NCBI GenBank assembly: GCA_014925825.1
Contig: JACGCK010000503.1
Location: 1-19,148 of the forward strand
Length of the DNA: 19,148 nucleotides
Reading direction: 5' to 3'
Source of the DNA: Pholiota molesta
Taxonomy: Eukaryota > Basidiomycota > Agaricomycetes > Agaricales > Strophariaceae
The position numbers and the translations under genes are program-made. Position 1 is the stretch's first letter. Every line of letters begins with the position of its first letter. Under the pieces are notes generated by a model. It had not been told where the DNA came from and ran no database searches. It saw only the letters and a program-made list of their open reading frames with translations. Shown here in pieces: positions 1 through 10,631 of the stretch.

Positions 1-3000
1 ATGTAGAGACGATATAAGGTGTGAGGGTCTCGCCGTCAAATAGGGCGGAGGATGCATTTCCGGCGGATGTTGCCAATGAGCCAGAAATCATCAGTACGCG
101 GTCGGACTGGATAATGCTGTTTCCAGCATGGGTGCTTTGCAGAGGAACCATCGTGAGCTGAGCAACAGTAGTGCCCTCGGAAAAGGAAGATCCTACAATG
201 CGTTGAGTAAAGAATAATTGTCATCTCAAGAATGAATGCCATACCCAACGTTGCCCATTTGACACCATTCCAGAACGTCAAGAATGAGCTAGATCCATCA
301 GCCGACCTTGAGTGATGATAAAAAAAAATCAGGAAAATGTAACTAAATAATTAGAAACTACCACTCACTTTCCAGCAGCAAAAATGCTAGTTGCATTGCC
401 ATCGTCGACTGTCAAGGCCGAGATAGGACCTGGGATATCCGCTCCTGAGCCAACCACAGTCCAAGTAGCATTGTCGATGCTGAACTGCAGAACATTCCCT
501 GCAGTATTATCAGACAACGAGGTAGAACCTCCAGCAATCAGCAAGTTTTGGTTATCCTTCAAAATAAAAATAAGCATCGACCTGTATCAAGAAGGAGGGG
601 AAAAAAGAGCAAACATACCCCTGCATATGCAACAGACGCAACTTCTCCCTAAAATCCCACCGCCGAGGGCATTCCATTGCTTGCTCCCAGTATCAAAGCT
701 GCAAATCGCTTGACACCTCAACGACCCTGCTTGTGCAAACGAGCCTGCGACGATCAGCACCGTCGGCTTCGCAGTGGATATGCTGATCGAGCGCACAACG
801 ACGCTCGCACCCGAAGCTGGCTGGAGCGCCTGCAGGGCAGTCAGGTCCCACTGGCCTTTAGCAAGATCATACAACGCAAGTCCGTTGACGTCCGAGCCCG
901 CGATCGTGAACTCGCCGCCGACATAAAGCGAATCACCATCGACGAGCAGCGCGCGGACCGTGCCATTGACTTGTGGCCCATTGAGCACGGTGATCGTGGA
1001 CGACTCGGCGTCGAAAAGCGCAACGCCTTCCGAGAGCGTAGAGGAACCAGTCGCGGTGAAAGTGAAGTTACCACCGAGGACAGTAAGCTGCTTGGATGAC
1101 GAGCTGTTTGTCCAGAATGTGCCGGCGAGTACAGCGGGAGAATTTGCGGGAAGGGCTGCTGGAAGTTGAATAGGAGTCTGTGGGGTTGCGGGCGCCTGAC
1201 GGGCAAAGATTGAGGAGAACGTCATGTGGGAGATCCAACGAGCGCTATGATGATGGTGGTGGGCTGTGGTACGACGAGCGAGGTAGATTGGGCAGGTGAC
1301 GCAACACCCATAAGGCCAGCAGCAAGTGGTTCGATCTGCGGTCCATTCACATCCCCATTCGAGAGCATGACGAGCCCACTGGCGCCAAACTTCTGCGCAG
1401 CAGTGACCGCACCTGCGACGAATTGCGAGTCGGTGCCATTCCCAATGAAAGTCATCTTGCCCACGACAAAACCGCCGCTATTGACCCAGCTGCTCGACTT
1501 GATATCCCACGCCGCGAAGCCAGCCGCGTTCGCGCCGCTGCCGCTGCCCGAGGCAGGCAACACTTGGGTAAAGTTGCCGGCAATCTGCACTTGGCCCTCA
1601 ATCAACCCGATGCTCGCCACAGCGCCGTTCACACCAGCAACCAGAGGTGACCAGCTGTCCTTGACCACGTCATACAGCGCGATGCCGTTCAACTTGCCCG
1701 AGGTCGAGCCTGCCTTGGTGTCGGTGAAGGAGCCACCAACGTAGAGCTGATCTCCATTAAGCACGAGGGAGGTCACTTCGCCATTGAGTCCATTGCCGGA
1801 TAGCGCCGTCAGCGCACCGTTCTTGAACGCGACGATGTTGGAAGAGCCTGATGCAGGCCCAGACGTGAAGGCGAACGAACCGCCAACCAAGATAGCGCCG
1901 GATGGGTGATGTGCAACAGCATTAAGACCAACGTTGCCAGCGGCCAACCCAGCGGTACCACCAAGTGCGCTGAGAGCGTCAAATCCGAGGGTGTCGAACG
2001 CCGTCAGAGATGTATTAGGGAAGAATTTGGTGCCGTCAAGAGACGTGTTCACAGTTGTCGAGGTACGGGGCCATTCGAGGAAGCCAAAGCCTCGCGCGAG
2101 GCCGCCGGCAGAAGACTGTGTGGTGGTCGAGTTCCCATTAGAGGTGGCATTGGCCGATGTCAAAATAAGCTCCACCCTGTCGGCAACAAGCTCGTATTGG
2201 CCGTCCTGGCCAGATCCCGCCGGGTTGTCTGCGAGTGCCATTGTGATAGTCGTGACAAAGTTTGGCGACGATGGAAGAATGGGACCGCTGTACAAAAGCT
2301 GACTCGCATCGTGGGTGTTTTGTTGGGTTATGTTCGAGATGAAGGGCGAGAGGCCAGCTCCAGGGAATACGGTGACCTGTACAGTTGTCCTCTTGGCGCA
2401 GTCCTGGAGGTTGGTACATCCTGGGATGAGAAGATTGATGTCATAATTGCCAGCAGCCGAGACGTATGGGATCCAGGTGAAAGTTGGTCCAGAGGAAGAT
2501 GGTGTACCGACAGCTACCTCAGAGACCAAAACAGTTTGGACAGTTCCAGGAATATCTGTATTGGCAACCACTGGGGACCAATTGCCTGTTTGTGTGTTAT
2601 TCGACGGATTAGGCGCAAAGCATGATTCGGTGTTATTCGTGGCGATTGCAGAAGCAAAGGCGCCAGAGGAGAGGAGCTGGAGGATGTGCAAACCGGGGCC
2701 AGAGCCGCTGAACGATGATATTTTGATTTGGACACCTGTGATATCAAGTGGGCCATCAAACAAGAAATCCTGATACAAGATGGAGGAATCTGATGATAAC
2801 GGGCATGGATCTGTGCAGGTCACGTTTTGACCTGTCGTGGGATCGATGTACTTCAACGAACGGACGTTGTTGTCTGGCAGTGTTGTAACACTAGATAACG
2901 CGCAGAGATATCAGCAGTCTTTTCGACGGATTTAGGACAAATTAAAAGACATACCTGAATCCAGTTGTTCCATGGTTAGGTTGGAACGTATTTCCAAGGC

Positions 3001-3886
3001 GAATGCCGTTCGCAGAGATGAAAGAAAAGGCACGGACATTGATTACTGGCGATGAATTATCTGCTCCAAACCAGGTGTTTCCACTGCCGTCAGACCCTGA
3101 CGGGCATAGAATATTCAGCACATTGGTGAAGCCTGTCTCAGTGGAGGAAGGCGATGCATCGATGGCCGCATTCTGCAGCGGCACAGGAACAAGAGAGGAT
3201 GAAAAAGGCGTGGCACCGGCGGAAAAGGGGACGTTGGGGTTGTTAGTACCGTTCAAAACCGCGTTTCCGTTGCCAAACGACGTGAGGAACGAGCCGGCGA
3301 AGAATAAGCTCGCGTCAGAGGAGTTCGTGGTGATGGAGGTGACTTCGGCCTGGGCTCCAGAAACGCCGCCGAAGGGGGCGCTGGACCAAGTGCCTGCCTT
3401 GGGGTCGAAGATGGCAATGGCGTGTCCAGGAGATGAGAAGCTACCGCCTGCCCATAGCGTGTTCCCCTTGGTATCACAGAACAGAGCATTGACCTGGCCG
3501 TTGGGACCGCCTGATCCCAGGGCCGCAAAAGCACCGGACGAGGGCGTGTAGGAGGCGATGTTAGCTGCAGATACGCTGTTGACCGAGGAAAAGCTGCCAG
3601 CAAGGTAGAAGACATCGTTGAGAGCGCACCCGGCGAGTATGGATCCACCAGGATTGGTTGAGGCGAGACGGGTGAGCGAACCATCGGATGCGCGCGATAG
3701 GAGGGTTGCGGTGGTGGGGTCGAAGGTGAGGGCGGCGTCGGTGAAGAGGTCGAGGCCGGCAAAGGCACCTGCGAGGCCGACCTTGCCCATACGGTCAAAG
3801 TCGACCTGGGGAAGGGAGGCGTGTGCGGCATGGGAGGTGAGGATGAGGGTGAGGGCGAGGAGGAGGGAGGGTATTGAGGGCGGCAT
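1..3886 (-). CDS. RAX2: RAX2-like cortical polarity protein (3' end beyond window)
   Basis: Large secretory-pathway membrane protein related to yeast Rax2, which with Rax1 marks old division sites and guides polarised growth at the cell cortex. The start ATG at 3886-3884 is followed by a signal peptide (MPPSIPSLLLALTL...) and the family motif VDFDRMGKVG. The body holds many kelch-like repeats of the type LYVGGSF and IALYD, and the family tail motifs LTMVPLQ, VLMISGSL and NASSALFDG are present before the window edge. Exons: 3886-2955, 2890-1308, 1263-619, 556-369, 306-245, 192-1; all junctions agree in phase. The 44-nt intron 1307-1264 is unusually short but restores the frame. Exon 3 needs one base fewer in the GGG at 649-647 to pass from NALGGGIL to GEVASVAYAG. 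About 1200 codons are visible; the usual C-terminal transmembrane segment lies outside. An ATG 120 nt upstream in frame is less likely because it would bury the signal peptide. Confidence 0.88.
647..649 (-). other. Apparent +1 frameshift in RAX2 exon 3
   Basis: Read on the minus strand, the frame coding WNALGGGIL runs into TTAGGGAGAAG. Dropping one G gives GEVASVAYAG, the expected family continuation, and the following exon (DNQNLLIAGG) is then in phase. No intron could absorb the shift because the only GT nearby is 12 nt from the AG. This is either a sequencing indel in a three-base run or a real mutation that would truncate the protein. Confidence 0.65.
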
Positions 3887-4345
3887 TGTTGCACGGGGCA
3901 ACGGCGGGTATATGAGCCACGGGGGCTGTTGCTGGGGCAAAGGAGTGTGAGGACGAGAAAGAGGGTGATGGTACAAGATACCCACCGACGGCGTTGCAGA
4001 ACGCAAAGACGAACGAGTGGAAGGCCGGCTCTCTTCTTCCCAACGTGGTCGTCAACAAAAATATTATGTAACCACTCTCACTCAACAACACGTCTATCAA
4101 AAATAGATAAGCGTGATGCACAAATCTTCACTGAGCCCAGACTGAGCCTTGAGCCTTCGCGAAGTGACTTGTGTCGCCAAAGAAAAGGGAGGCAACTATC
4201 GCGGCAAGAACAAATAAAATAAAGCAGTGACAACAGTAAACAGCGATGGGACAGAAAAAGAGAGAAACACAGATACTGGTGTATCGAGGTCACTCTGGTG
4301 GAAAATTTGCGCCAGTTCTATTTTTTGTGGTCAATCCCGCATCCC
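3887..4345. other. RAX2 upstream region
   Basis: No gene seen. This is the 5' flank of RAX2 (minus strand). The part next to the start codon (about 3887-4010) recurs in diverged form at about 9855-9940 beside the RAX2-like remnant, for example the plus-strand words GTATTGAGGGCG and CCACCGACGGCG, so the duplication included promoter or 5' leader sequence. Confidence 0.5.
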
Positions 4346-5150
4346 TCAGCGCCTCAAAAAGACCAGCTTCTTTCTATTGAGCTCTTCAAGCACCATCTTA
4401 AGCGCTGATAGGAGATTACATAATAAGCTGTCGCAGCTGGCTTGGTCGGAGGTCGAAACGTCGGCGTCGCAAGCAGCTCTAAACTGGCGCTAACAGTAAC
4501 TCAACTCTAACTGCACCATCATTTGACCATCATGAAAACTTACCCGCTGATTCGTCAAATTCCTCTCCAACTCGTCAATATCTTGCGGGAAGATTTTGAA
4601 CTGCAGTCTTTTGTGCGGTAAATGCCCAGGACACCACTTCGGACCCCACCTGAGCTTGACCAGCTACCACACATCAGACTCGGATAGATCTCCAGACCGA
4701 TTCAAAAAACAAACGAAATTCATCTGCACTGTCAACGTATCTTGCCAGCATCGTATTTCAAAAGGGACTCTCTTACAGTTTCCTACTCGTCAACGTCAGA
4801 CCTTGGACAATTTCACTTTGCATTTGAAAAGATGCTAGGTGTCGCCCTGCTCTTCTTACCTCATAACGAACTCCATTGGGCAAAAATTTCCCTAAGCACT
4901 CATGTGATATATGATGCATGAGCTGTAGCTGTTATTCTGGGATGATTCTCGGGACGTGGTCGGTGTCAGAACGGGTAGAGATCGAAATAGTGCGCTGACT
5001 GAGGAGTTGACGCGGGTAAGCAGACGTTTGAAACTAGCAGGCCTTCGACTGGCTTTTGAGCCCGCCTCGATGGCGATCGCGCAAAGGATTCATCTTTTGG
5101 TGAACGATTTATTGTGGGGGAATAGGGTCCTGGCTCAACCAGGTTGATGG
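4346..5150 (-). pseudogene. Unidentified, probably disrupted minus-strand gene
   Basis: I do not recognise the family. The last exon, 4489-4346, encodes 47 residues ending ELNRKKLVFLRR plus a stop. It is preceded by a 54-nt intron (4543-4490, GTAAG..TTAG) and by an exon 4789-4544 that reads FEIRCWQDTL, then SESDVW, an in-frame TAG at 4666-4664, then LVKLRWGPKWCPGHLPHK and KIFPQDIDELERNL up to the splice site. Both sides of the stop share one frame and have a natural composition, so the TAG looks like a substituted codon. Further upstream, 5150-4890 has two overlapping minus-strand open stretches with protein-like composition (EPGPYSPTINRSP; SFKRLLTRVNSSVSALF) that need a frame change to join. 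A TATAAAG on the minus strand at 5223-5217 could be its promoter. No start codon could be assigned. Nearly invisible to simple ORF calling because of the stop and introns. Confidence 0.4.
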
Positions 5151-5216
5151 TATGTCACTAGTCACTGCTGAATGCAAATTCTCATGTTCTAATTCAGCAC
5201 GCAATTATACTTAGAA

Positions 5217-5223
5217 CTTTATA
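5217..5223 (-). promoter_or_regulatory. Possible TATA box, minus strand
   Basis: TATAAAG lies on the minus strand about 70 nt upstream of the coding-like region ending at 4346. It is only a short word in AT-rich DNA, so support is weak. Confidence 0.2.
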
Positions 5224-5567
5224 GACTCGTGTCATATCAGTTGGCCGACCACGTTTATGACATATAGCTTGCGGGTCGACGACAATTTCTCAAAATACAT
5301 CGGTCCGTTTACTACGATTTAACGCCTCGACGTCCTGCTTCTCCTGTGCTTTTCCATGTTTTAATTGTTCATATTGGAATACATAGCGTGGGTGTATTCG
5401 TAAATATCACTCTTTCGAGCACCATTCTTGCCAGCAAATGAATATTATTGATCATGTGTTTGCTTTCCGAAGTTTAAGCCCGTGAACTTTTGTTTTCGCT
5501 GTCGCCTAACCGCCATCCCACTCCTTGCTGAGCAGGGGCATGGCGGCCCGTGTCAGTTCGTCGCGTC

Positions 5568-5573
5568 TATAAA
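5568..5573 (+). promoter_or_regulatory. TATA box of the carboxylesterase gene
   Basis: TATAAA sits 44-49 nt upstream of the ATG at 5617. With transcription starting about 30 nt downstream (near 5600), the in-frame ATG at 5596 would fall at or before the start site, which favours 5617 as the initiator. Confidence 0.45.
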
Positions 5574-5616
5574 GCAGCGATTCAAACCCCACTGTATGCT
5601 CCACAGACTTTGCGAA

Positions 5617-8108
5617 ATGTGGTTTCTCGTCACTTTGGTGGCTCTCGTCATTCACCAGGTCGCACCTGCACCATCTGCAACCACTGTTGGGGCCGATCTA
5701 ACGTTCCTCTTCCAAAATGACCTTAACTGTAAGTAGTCCTCGAGTCCCCCATCTTTGCATAACAAAAGTATGCCTACTGATCATTTAAAGGGCCAACGGC
5801 GTCTGAGCATGCTGGAACGATACTGATTAACAAGCAAACTAATAATGCCCAAGCAGTCGCGGCATGCAAATTGCTCAATGAGGGCCTACTTGCTACCACA
5901 GGGACGTATTTTAAATCGGATACTACTTCACTTTTGAAGTATATCGCCCTGGAGAATCTCTCGCCTTCCCAGGAGTTCCGTGTCGCATCTACGTCCACGC
6001 ATGGTTGTTCTGCTATCTCTCTTCTCGATGGCGTCCATCCCGTCAGCTGTGATGCGCATTTTCCGACTTTTTGCTCCCAAACGGCGCCTTACAAGCCGAA
6101 TGTAGCTACAGATCTAAGCCCGAAATTCGAAGTCCATGTTCAATCCAAAAAGTTGACGGTTACTGGGTCAGCGCTGCTCACCTCCGTGCTTAGATATTCT
6201 TTATTGACGTTCTGCAGGAATCGAGATGCTTTGTCATTCCGTTTTTTAGGTATCCCGTTCGCGGACCCTTTCGAACGTTTCGCCTACTCGAAACCTTTCA
6301 GCAGTGCTGCGAATCTAACAGCCTTGACCTATGGAGCACGTTGTGTACAAGTCGGTGGCGGAAACGAGGACTGTCTCTTTTTGAACATTTACACCCCTTT
6401 CCTCCCTCAAGATTCGAAGAAGTCGAACGACCTTCGCCCTGTTCTGTTTTGGATCCATGGAGGAGGATTTACTAGTGGAGAAGCGACCGACGGTATTTTC
6501 GACGGCGGTAATCTGGCTAGCCGCAACGATGTCGTTGTTGTTACTATTCAATATCGGTGAGCTTAGTTAAAAATATCTAACACCCAAATATTTTTTCTCA
6601 TCTCTGTAGATTGGGAACTTTGGGATTCCTCGCCTTAAATGATGGTGTTACCAACGGAAATTTCGGAATAGGAGATCAGGTAAATCGATTTTTATAAAGC
6701 TGTTCAATTGCCCTTATCAATTTACTCGCGACAGATTACTGCCTTGCAGTGGGTCCAAGAACACATTGCCGACTTCGGTGGTGACCCGAAGCGCATCACA
6801 ATTCATGGCCAATCTGCTGGTGCTGGCTCCGTACGCGCCTTGCTCGCCGCCAAGCCTGCTTTTGGCTTGTTCCAGGGAGCCATTTCACAGAGCAACCTGG
6901 GTGGTTTCGGCTATGCTACGACCTACACCGAATATCTGAGCATTGCCGATGAATGGACATCGTCCGGCCAAAGCACAGTCTCTTCGGTGGGCTGTGCCGA
7001 CGCTATAGACACCCTCAGTTGCCTCCGGCAAGCTTCAGCATTGGACCTCATCAACGCACCGAACGCTCCTAGGTAAGCTGACTTCGCTTGAACGCTCTAC
7101 CTATTTACTCAAAACGGTGTGTTGTACAGATTTATTGTTGTCGATGGAAAGATTATTACCACGAGCGAGCTTGTATTGGACGGGTCAGGTCCTACCGCGA
7201 ATGCACATGTCATGTTTGGATGGATGAGGGACGATGGAGCGGACTTCATTGGCGCTTTCCCCACTGCGAGCACCACCTTAACACAGGCACTCCTGGGTGC
7301 TGGGTTTGTTGATTCCCTAACTTTTTATCGGTGCAAAAGCCTGAATATTTGTTTGTTATATAGTGTCAGCTCTGCTGTGACCAACCAGGTAGTTCAGTCA
7401 AAGCTCTTCCCCATGCCAACGTCAGGGAATGAGACTTGGAATCTGTACAACTTGACCAGTCGTATTGGTACAGATGGCCAATTCAGGTGCGGAGACCTCA
7501 GTCTACGCTCTCTTGGAATTTCTCTGCTTAGTTGGCAATAGATGTATTGACCAAGCGACTCTCATCGCTGCTGCCAAACATAAAGTCTTCCCGTCGGTTT
7601 ATGCCTACCAGTTTGATCGAAGCATTCGTGGATATGAACCTAATCCCGGAACATGCAATCCTCCCGCTACGGCAGAGTTCCCCAATGGGGACCCTAGCTT
7701 GCCCTACTTCCGGTATGAACCTTCAGCTATGATGTATGACCCAAAATCCAGTATCTCAAAGCTATTTGATTTAGCTGCCATTCCGGCGAACTATACTATA
7801 TGTTCGGCACTCTCGGTCAGGATTCAGTACCATTCCGTGACTGGAACGATCTTGTCCTTTCTCAAGTGAGCGTGGATGTATGGGGCTCATTCGCGAGGAC
7901 GTTCAACCCCACACCCTCTGCTGCTTTCCTCGACGCTCGAGGATATTCAAACACGACAGCTGCACTACGTCAAATAGGAGCATGGGATTCGATTACGCCG
8001 TCTACGCAGACGCCTTTGAGGATCTTCGACGTCCCGCTCTCCAACTCTGTTTGGCAAGAACAAGCGCAATGTGATTTGCTGGGATATCCTGCGACTCTCT
8101 TTGGATAG
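5617..8108 (+). CDS. Secreted type-B carboxylesterase with Cys-rich N-terminal domain
   Basis: Extracellular serine esterase of the carboxylesterase/cholinesterase/lipase family, predicted 678 aa. Nine exons: 5617-5728, 5791-6166, 6218-6556, 6610-6679, 6735-7072, 7130-7303, 7364-7486, 7542-7712, 7775-8108; all phases agree. A signal peptide ([13 protein letters not shown]) is followed by an extra region (about 38-140) with Cys63, 110, 124 and 132. The esterase domain has [18 protein letters not shown] (from 213), the oxyanion motif HGGGF (243-247), the nucleophile elbow GQSAG (Ser326), an acid in MRDDGADF (probably Asp447, where relatives often have Glu) and the catalytic His570 in [11 protein letters not shown]. 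Every catalytic element is present and the frame is intact, so it should be active; the substrate cannot be told. It lies between the two RAX2 copies on the opposite strand, with no functional link implied. Family members usually run about 550 aa; the added length is the N-terminal domain. Confidence 0.9.
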
Positions 8109-8309
8109 TCTAAATGTTGTAGGCAACAATTAAACCAAAAACAGTATTCATGGGTTATAATATCCCGAAGAGCTGCAGACAACAGCATGAGAGGTCAAGC
8201 AACATAAGCATACTTATCATGACTTGAAACGGAGTCTCACCTAGTGTACTTAGAGATGCTCTGACTTGAAAGATTAGCAGTAGCGTCTGGATCAAATTCA
8301 GAACAAAAT
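8109..8309. other. Intergenic gap between convergent units
   Basis: Shared 3' flank of the carboxylesterase (plus) and the RAX2-like remnant (minus). No gene or clear terminator signal seen. Confidence 0.4.
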
Positions 8310-9862
8310 TCACAGCAGACTCGCTTGAAAGCCCAGAAAAGTCCAGAATCCAGCGCGCTGGTTGGGCACAACCCCATCCTCGTCTACGTCCATCCTCTTC
8401 TTATCCAGCGGCTGCCCCATGGGCCTGTATCGGAAGCCGCCAACGAACTGCGCGTTAATAGAACTGTTGAGGAAGGACATCTTGCCCACAACGAAGCCGA
8501 TATCTTTTGTTAGTTGGCCAGCCGCTCTTAATCCAGCGGCCTTCCTTGATATGCCACGCCGCGTAGCCCGAGCCATCGTCATCAATACCGCCCCTGTCAC
8601 TTCCGCCCAGCGCGACCAGGTCCTCAGCGCAACTGCCTCCGACGTGAAGCACGTCGTCGATCAATGTAATACTCGCCACCCTACCATCAATTCCAGCACC
8701 CAAGGACGACCAGGCGCCCGAGGCCACGTCGTACATCGCAATTGCACTCAAGTTGCTCGCGGCCGTGCCCTCGTTGGTGTCGTCGAAAGCGCCCCCGACA
8801 TAAAGATGGCCGCCATCCAGGAGGAGCGAGGTCACTTCTCCGTTGAGCCCATTCCCAGCCAGTGCGGTCAATGCACCGTCCTTGAACGCGATGATGTTCG
8901 AAGAGCCCGATGCAGGCCCAGTTGTTAGTGTAAATGCGCCGCCGACGAAAATAACACCGGATGGATGATGTACGACGTCGTTCACACCAGTACTATCGTC
9001 TGGTATAGTATCGCCGAGCGCACTGAGCAGCTGAACACCGAGGGTGCTGCACGCGAACAGCGACGTATTGCCGCAGAACTCGGTACCATCGATTGACGCG
9101 TCCACAGCAGTTGACGCGCGGGGCCATTTAAGGATACCAAAGCCCTGCGCATGGCCGCCAGGAGAGGTGGACTCATCTGGGTTGTTGGTACGGTTCAACC
9201 CCGCATTTTCCTCTCTAAACACCGTCAGAAATGAGCCGGCAAATAACAGACTCGAATGAGAGCAATCCGTCGTGATAGAGGTAACCTCCGCACGCGCCCC
9301 AGAAATACCAAGGCAGGGAGGCGCGGACCAAATATTCGTATCAAGATCGAAGACAGCAATTCCACGCCCGGGCGACGTGAAACGACCGCCTGCCCATACT
9401 TTATTCTCCTTGGCATCGCAGAAGAGTGCGTTGATCTGGTCATTGGGCCCTCCGCCCGAGCCCACAGCCCTAAATGGGGTAGTCGTCTGTGTATAATACC
9501 CGTCTCCAGTCAAAGGGTAGCGCTGTGACCAGGCAATGTTAGCAGCTGGAACGCCATTGATCCTGGAAAAGCTCCCGGCGACGTAGAAGATATCGCCGAG
9601 AGTGCAGACTGCGAGGATGCACCCGCCTGGATTGACTTGGGCGATTCGGGTGGGCCCTACGCCTGAGTCGCATGCGAATAGGGTGCTGGTTGTAGCGTTG
9701 AAGGTGACGGTAGAGTCGTCGAAGAGGCCGATGCCGCTGAGCTCGAGATCGTCGAGGATGACGCAGACATCATGATCCTCCTGCAAGGGGCTGTGGGTGG
9801 GAGTGATATTAAAGGTCATGAGAGAGTAGAAGCAGCATGTATTGAGGGCGCCCGTGTTGCAG
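8310..9862 (-). pseudogene. Truncated, rearranged RAX2-like copy
   Basis: A 454-codon open frame (9819-8455) matches the RAX2 at 1-3886 block by block: NPGGCILAVCTLGDIFYVAGSF, INALFCDAKENKVWAGG, AEVTSITTDCS, HHPSGVIFVGGAFTL, GPASGSSNIIAFKDGAL. It then lacks the segment between NGTNNP and the GLARGFG region of the parent (roughly 290 codons plus parent intron 1), joined in frame. Homology continues upstream of the first ATG, but the position of the parent ATG now reads CGG (9854-9852) and the signal peptide is unreadable. After WIKSG the frame is lost through about 25 extra bases, and RAX2 similarity resumes as GFVVGKMSF in another frame before ending near 8436. Without start codon, signal peptide or C-terminal half it should not work as RAX2. 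The long surviving frame means recent decay or a retained shortened product. Confidence 0.75.
8358..8435 (-). other. Fragment resembling the last part of the complex I-type gene, fused to the RAX2-like remnant
   Basis: Directly after RAX2-like sequence (AQFVGG) comes FRYRPMGQP and MDVDEDGVVPNQ. The intact gene at 10019-10631 ends with FRYPQAMHQ and SVDMTGVVPKQ. At the DNA level TTCCGATAC is identical, and GTTGTGCCCAA followed by CAG is shared near the end. The 55-nt intron that splits this stretch in the intact gene is absent here. Confidence 0.45.
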
Positions 9863-9940
9863 GCCGCAGTATACGAGCCCTGGATCGGCCTCGTCCACCG
9901 ACGGCGCTGCGCAAGGTCGCGGTCGAAGTCAAAAGCTCGC
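9840..9940 (-). repeat. Diverged copy of the RAX2 start and 5' flank
   Basis: Plus-strand words shared in order with about 3870-4010: GTATTGAGGGCG, TGTTGCA/TTGTTGCA, GTATACGAGCC/GTATATGAGCC and CCACCGACGGCG. This shows that the duplicated segment reached upstream of the start codon, so the second copy is not a retroposed coding sequence only. Confidence 0.55.
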
Positions 9941-10018
9941 AGCCCTTCTCAACACCAGTGTCTTACGTAATACACACTCACTCGCTGGCCACAACCGATA
10001 AATTCCGTTTCTAGTAGT

Positions 10019-10631
10019 CTATGCGGACAGGATAGTCTCGTAATCCTGCTTGGGCACAACGCCCGTCATATCCACGCTTGTCCCAATCCCGTTCAAAAAC
10101 GGCGACGCCTGGTGCATGGCCCTGCAGCAGAAAGGTGAGCATTTGCATGCGCACCCGCCGGGAAATCACGACTTACTGGGGGTATCGGAACCGGTGCACC
10201 GGTGGTTTCTGCGCGTCGCTCAGGAGGATATGGACGTGCGCCTGCTCTTCGGTCTGGGCGGTGTGCTTCGCGTTCAGGGTCTCCCAGTACGACGCTGGCG
10301 TTTTGTACATGGCGATCCACCGAGTGAGGTACACATCCTTGTCTGCTGAAGGCGCTAGTTTGACCCCGACAACGCCTGCGATGGAGATCAGGAGCACGTT
10401 TCTCCAAAAGGCACTTCCAAAGCCTGGATACATACAAGAGAGCCCCATGAGATGTATTCGCGTTTGCTAAGGCGGAAGACACGGACCTTCTGGGGGATAT
10501 ACAGTTGTGTCCTCTTGGTGGTGGTGATCGTCGTGGTGATCATTCGAGGAGGTGGAAGCGGCCCTCGCTGTGGTGTAAAAGACAGGTTTGGTGCGAGAGG
10601 CAGCCAAGGCGGCCCTCCTGGCGAGCGACAT
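10019..10631 (-). CDS. Small mitochondrial complex I accessory subunit-like protein
   Basis: Predicted 164 aa, three exons: 10631-10487, 10423-10177, 10121-10019, with introns of 63 and 55 nt and matching phases. The N-terminus (MSLARRAALAASRTKP) is basic and Ser/Ala-rich like a mitochondrial presequence. A His-rich stretch (DHHDDHHHQED) follows, then one membrane span (FWRNVLLISIAGVVGVKL), the motif DVYLTRWIAMY and the tail VHRFRYPQ, SPFLNGIG, DMTGVVPK. From recall of fungal families this architecture fits a small single-span accessory subunit of NADH:ubiquinone oxidoreductase (ESSS/NDUFB11-like or the Neurospora 17.8 kDa type). The broad assignment is likely; the exact subunit is uncertain. 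It would sit in the inner membrane arm and have no catalytic residues. A fragment resembling its 3' end lies fused to the RAX2-like remnant downstream. Confidence 0.7.

Noticed and set aside
36..281. Minus-strand 81-residue open frame at the left edge
   Set aside because: It runs through the 52-nt RAX2 intron (244-193). Splicing gives LGSSFSEGTTVAQLTMVPLQ, the RAX2 continuation, in another frame.
1264..1307. Frameshift between the long RAX2 frames near 1270
   Set aside because: A 44-nt GT..AG intron joins the frames exactly in phase, so no indel is needed, although the intron is very short.
677..1744. Long plus-strand frames opposite RAX2
   Set aside because: GC-rich shadows of the RAX2 coding strand with no family motif, start context or splice pattern of their own.
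4956..5147. Plus-strand 63-codon frame
   Set aside because: It begins at GTG, has no ATG or family motif, and the minus strand here has more protein-like composition.
8455..8600. An intron to explain the frame loss near the end of the RAX2-like copy
   Set aside because: CTAAC and AAAAG look like an intron end, but no GT upstream gives a length that restores the frame; an insertion of about 25 nt fits better.
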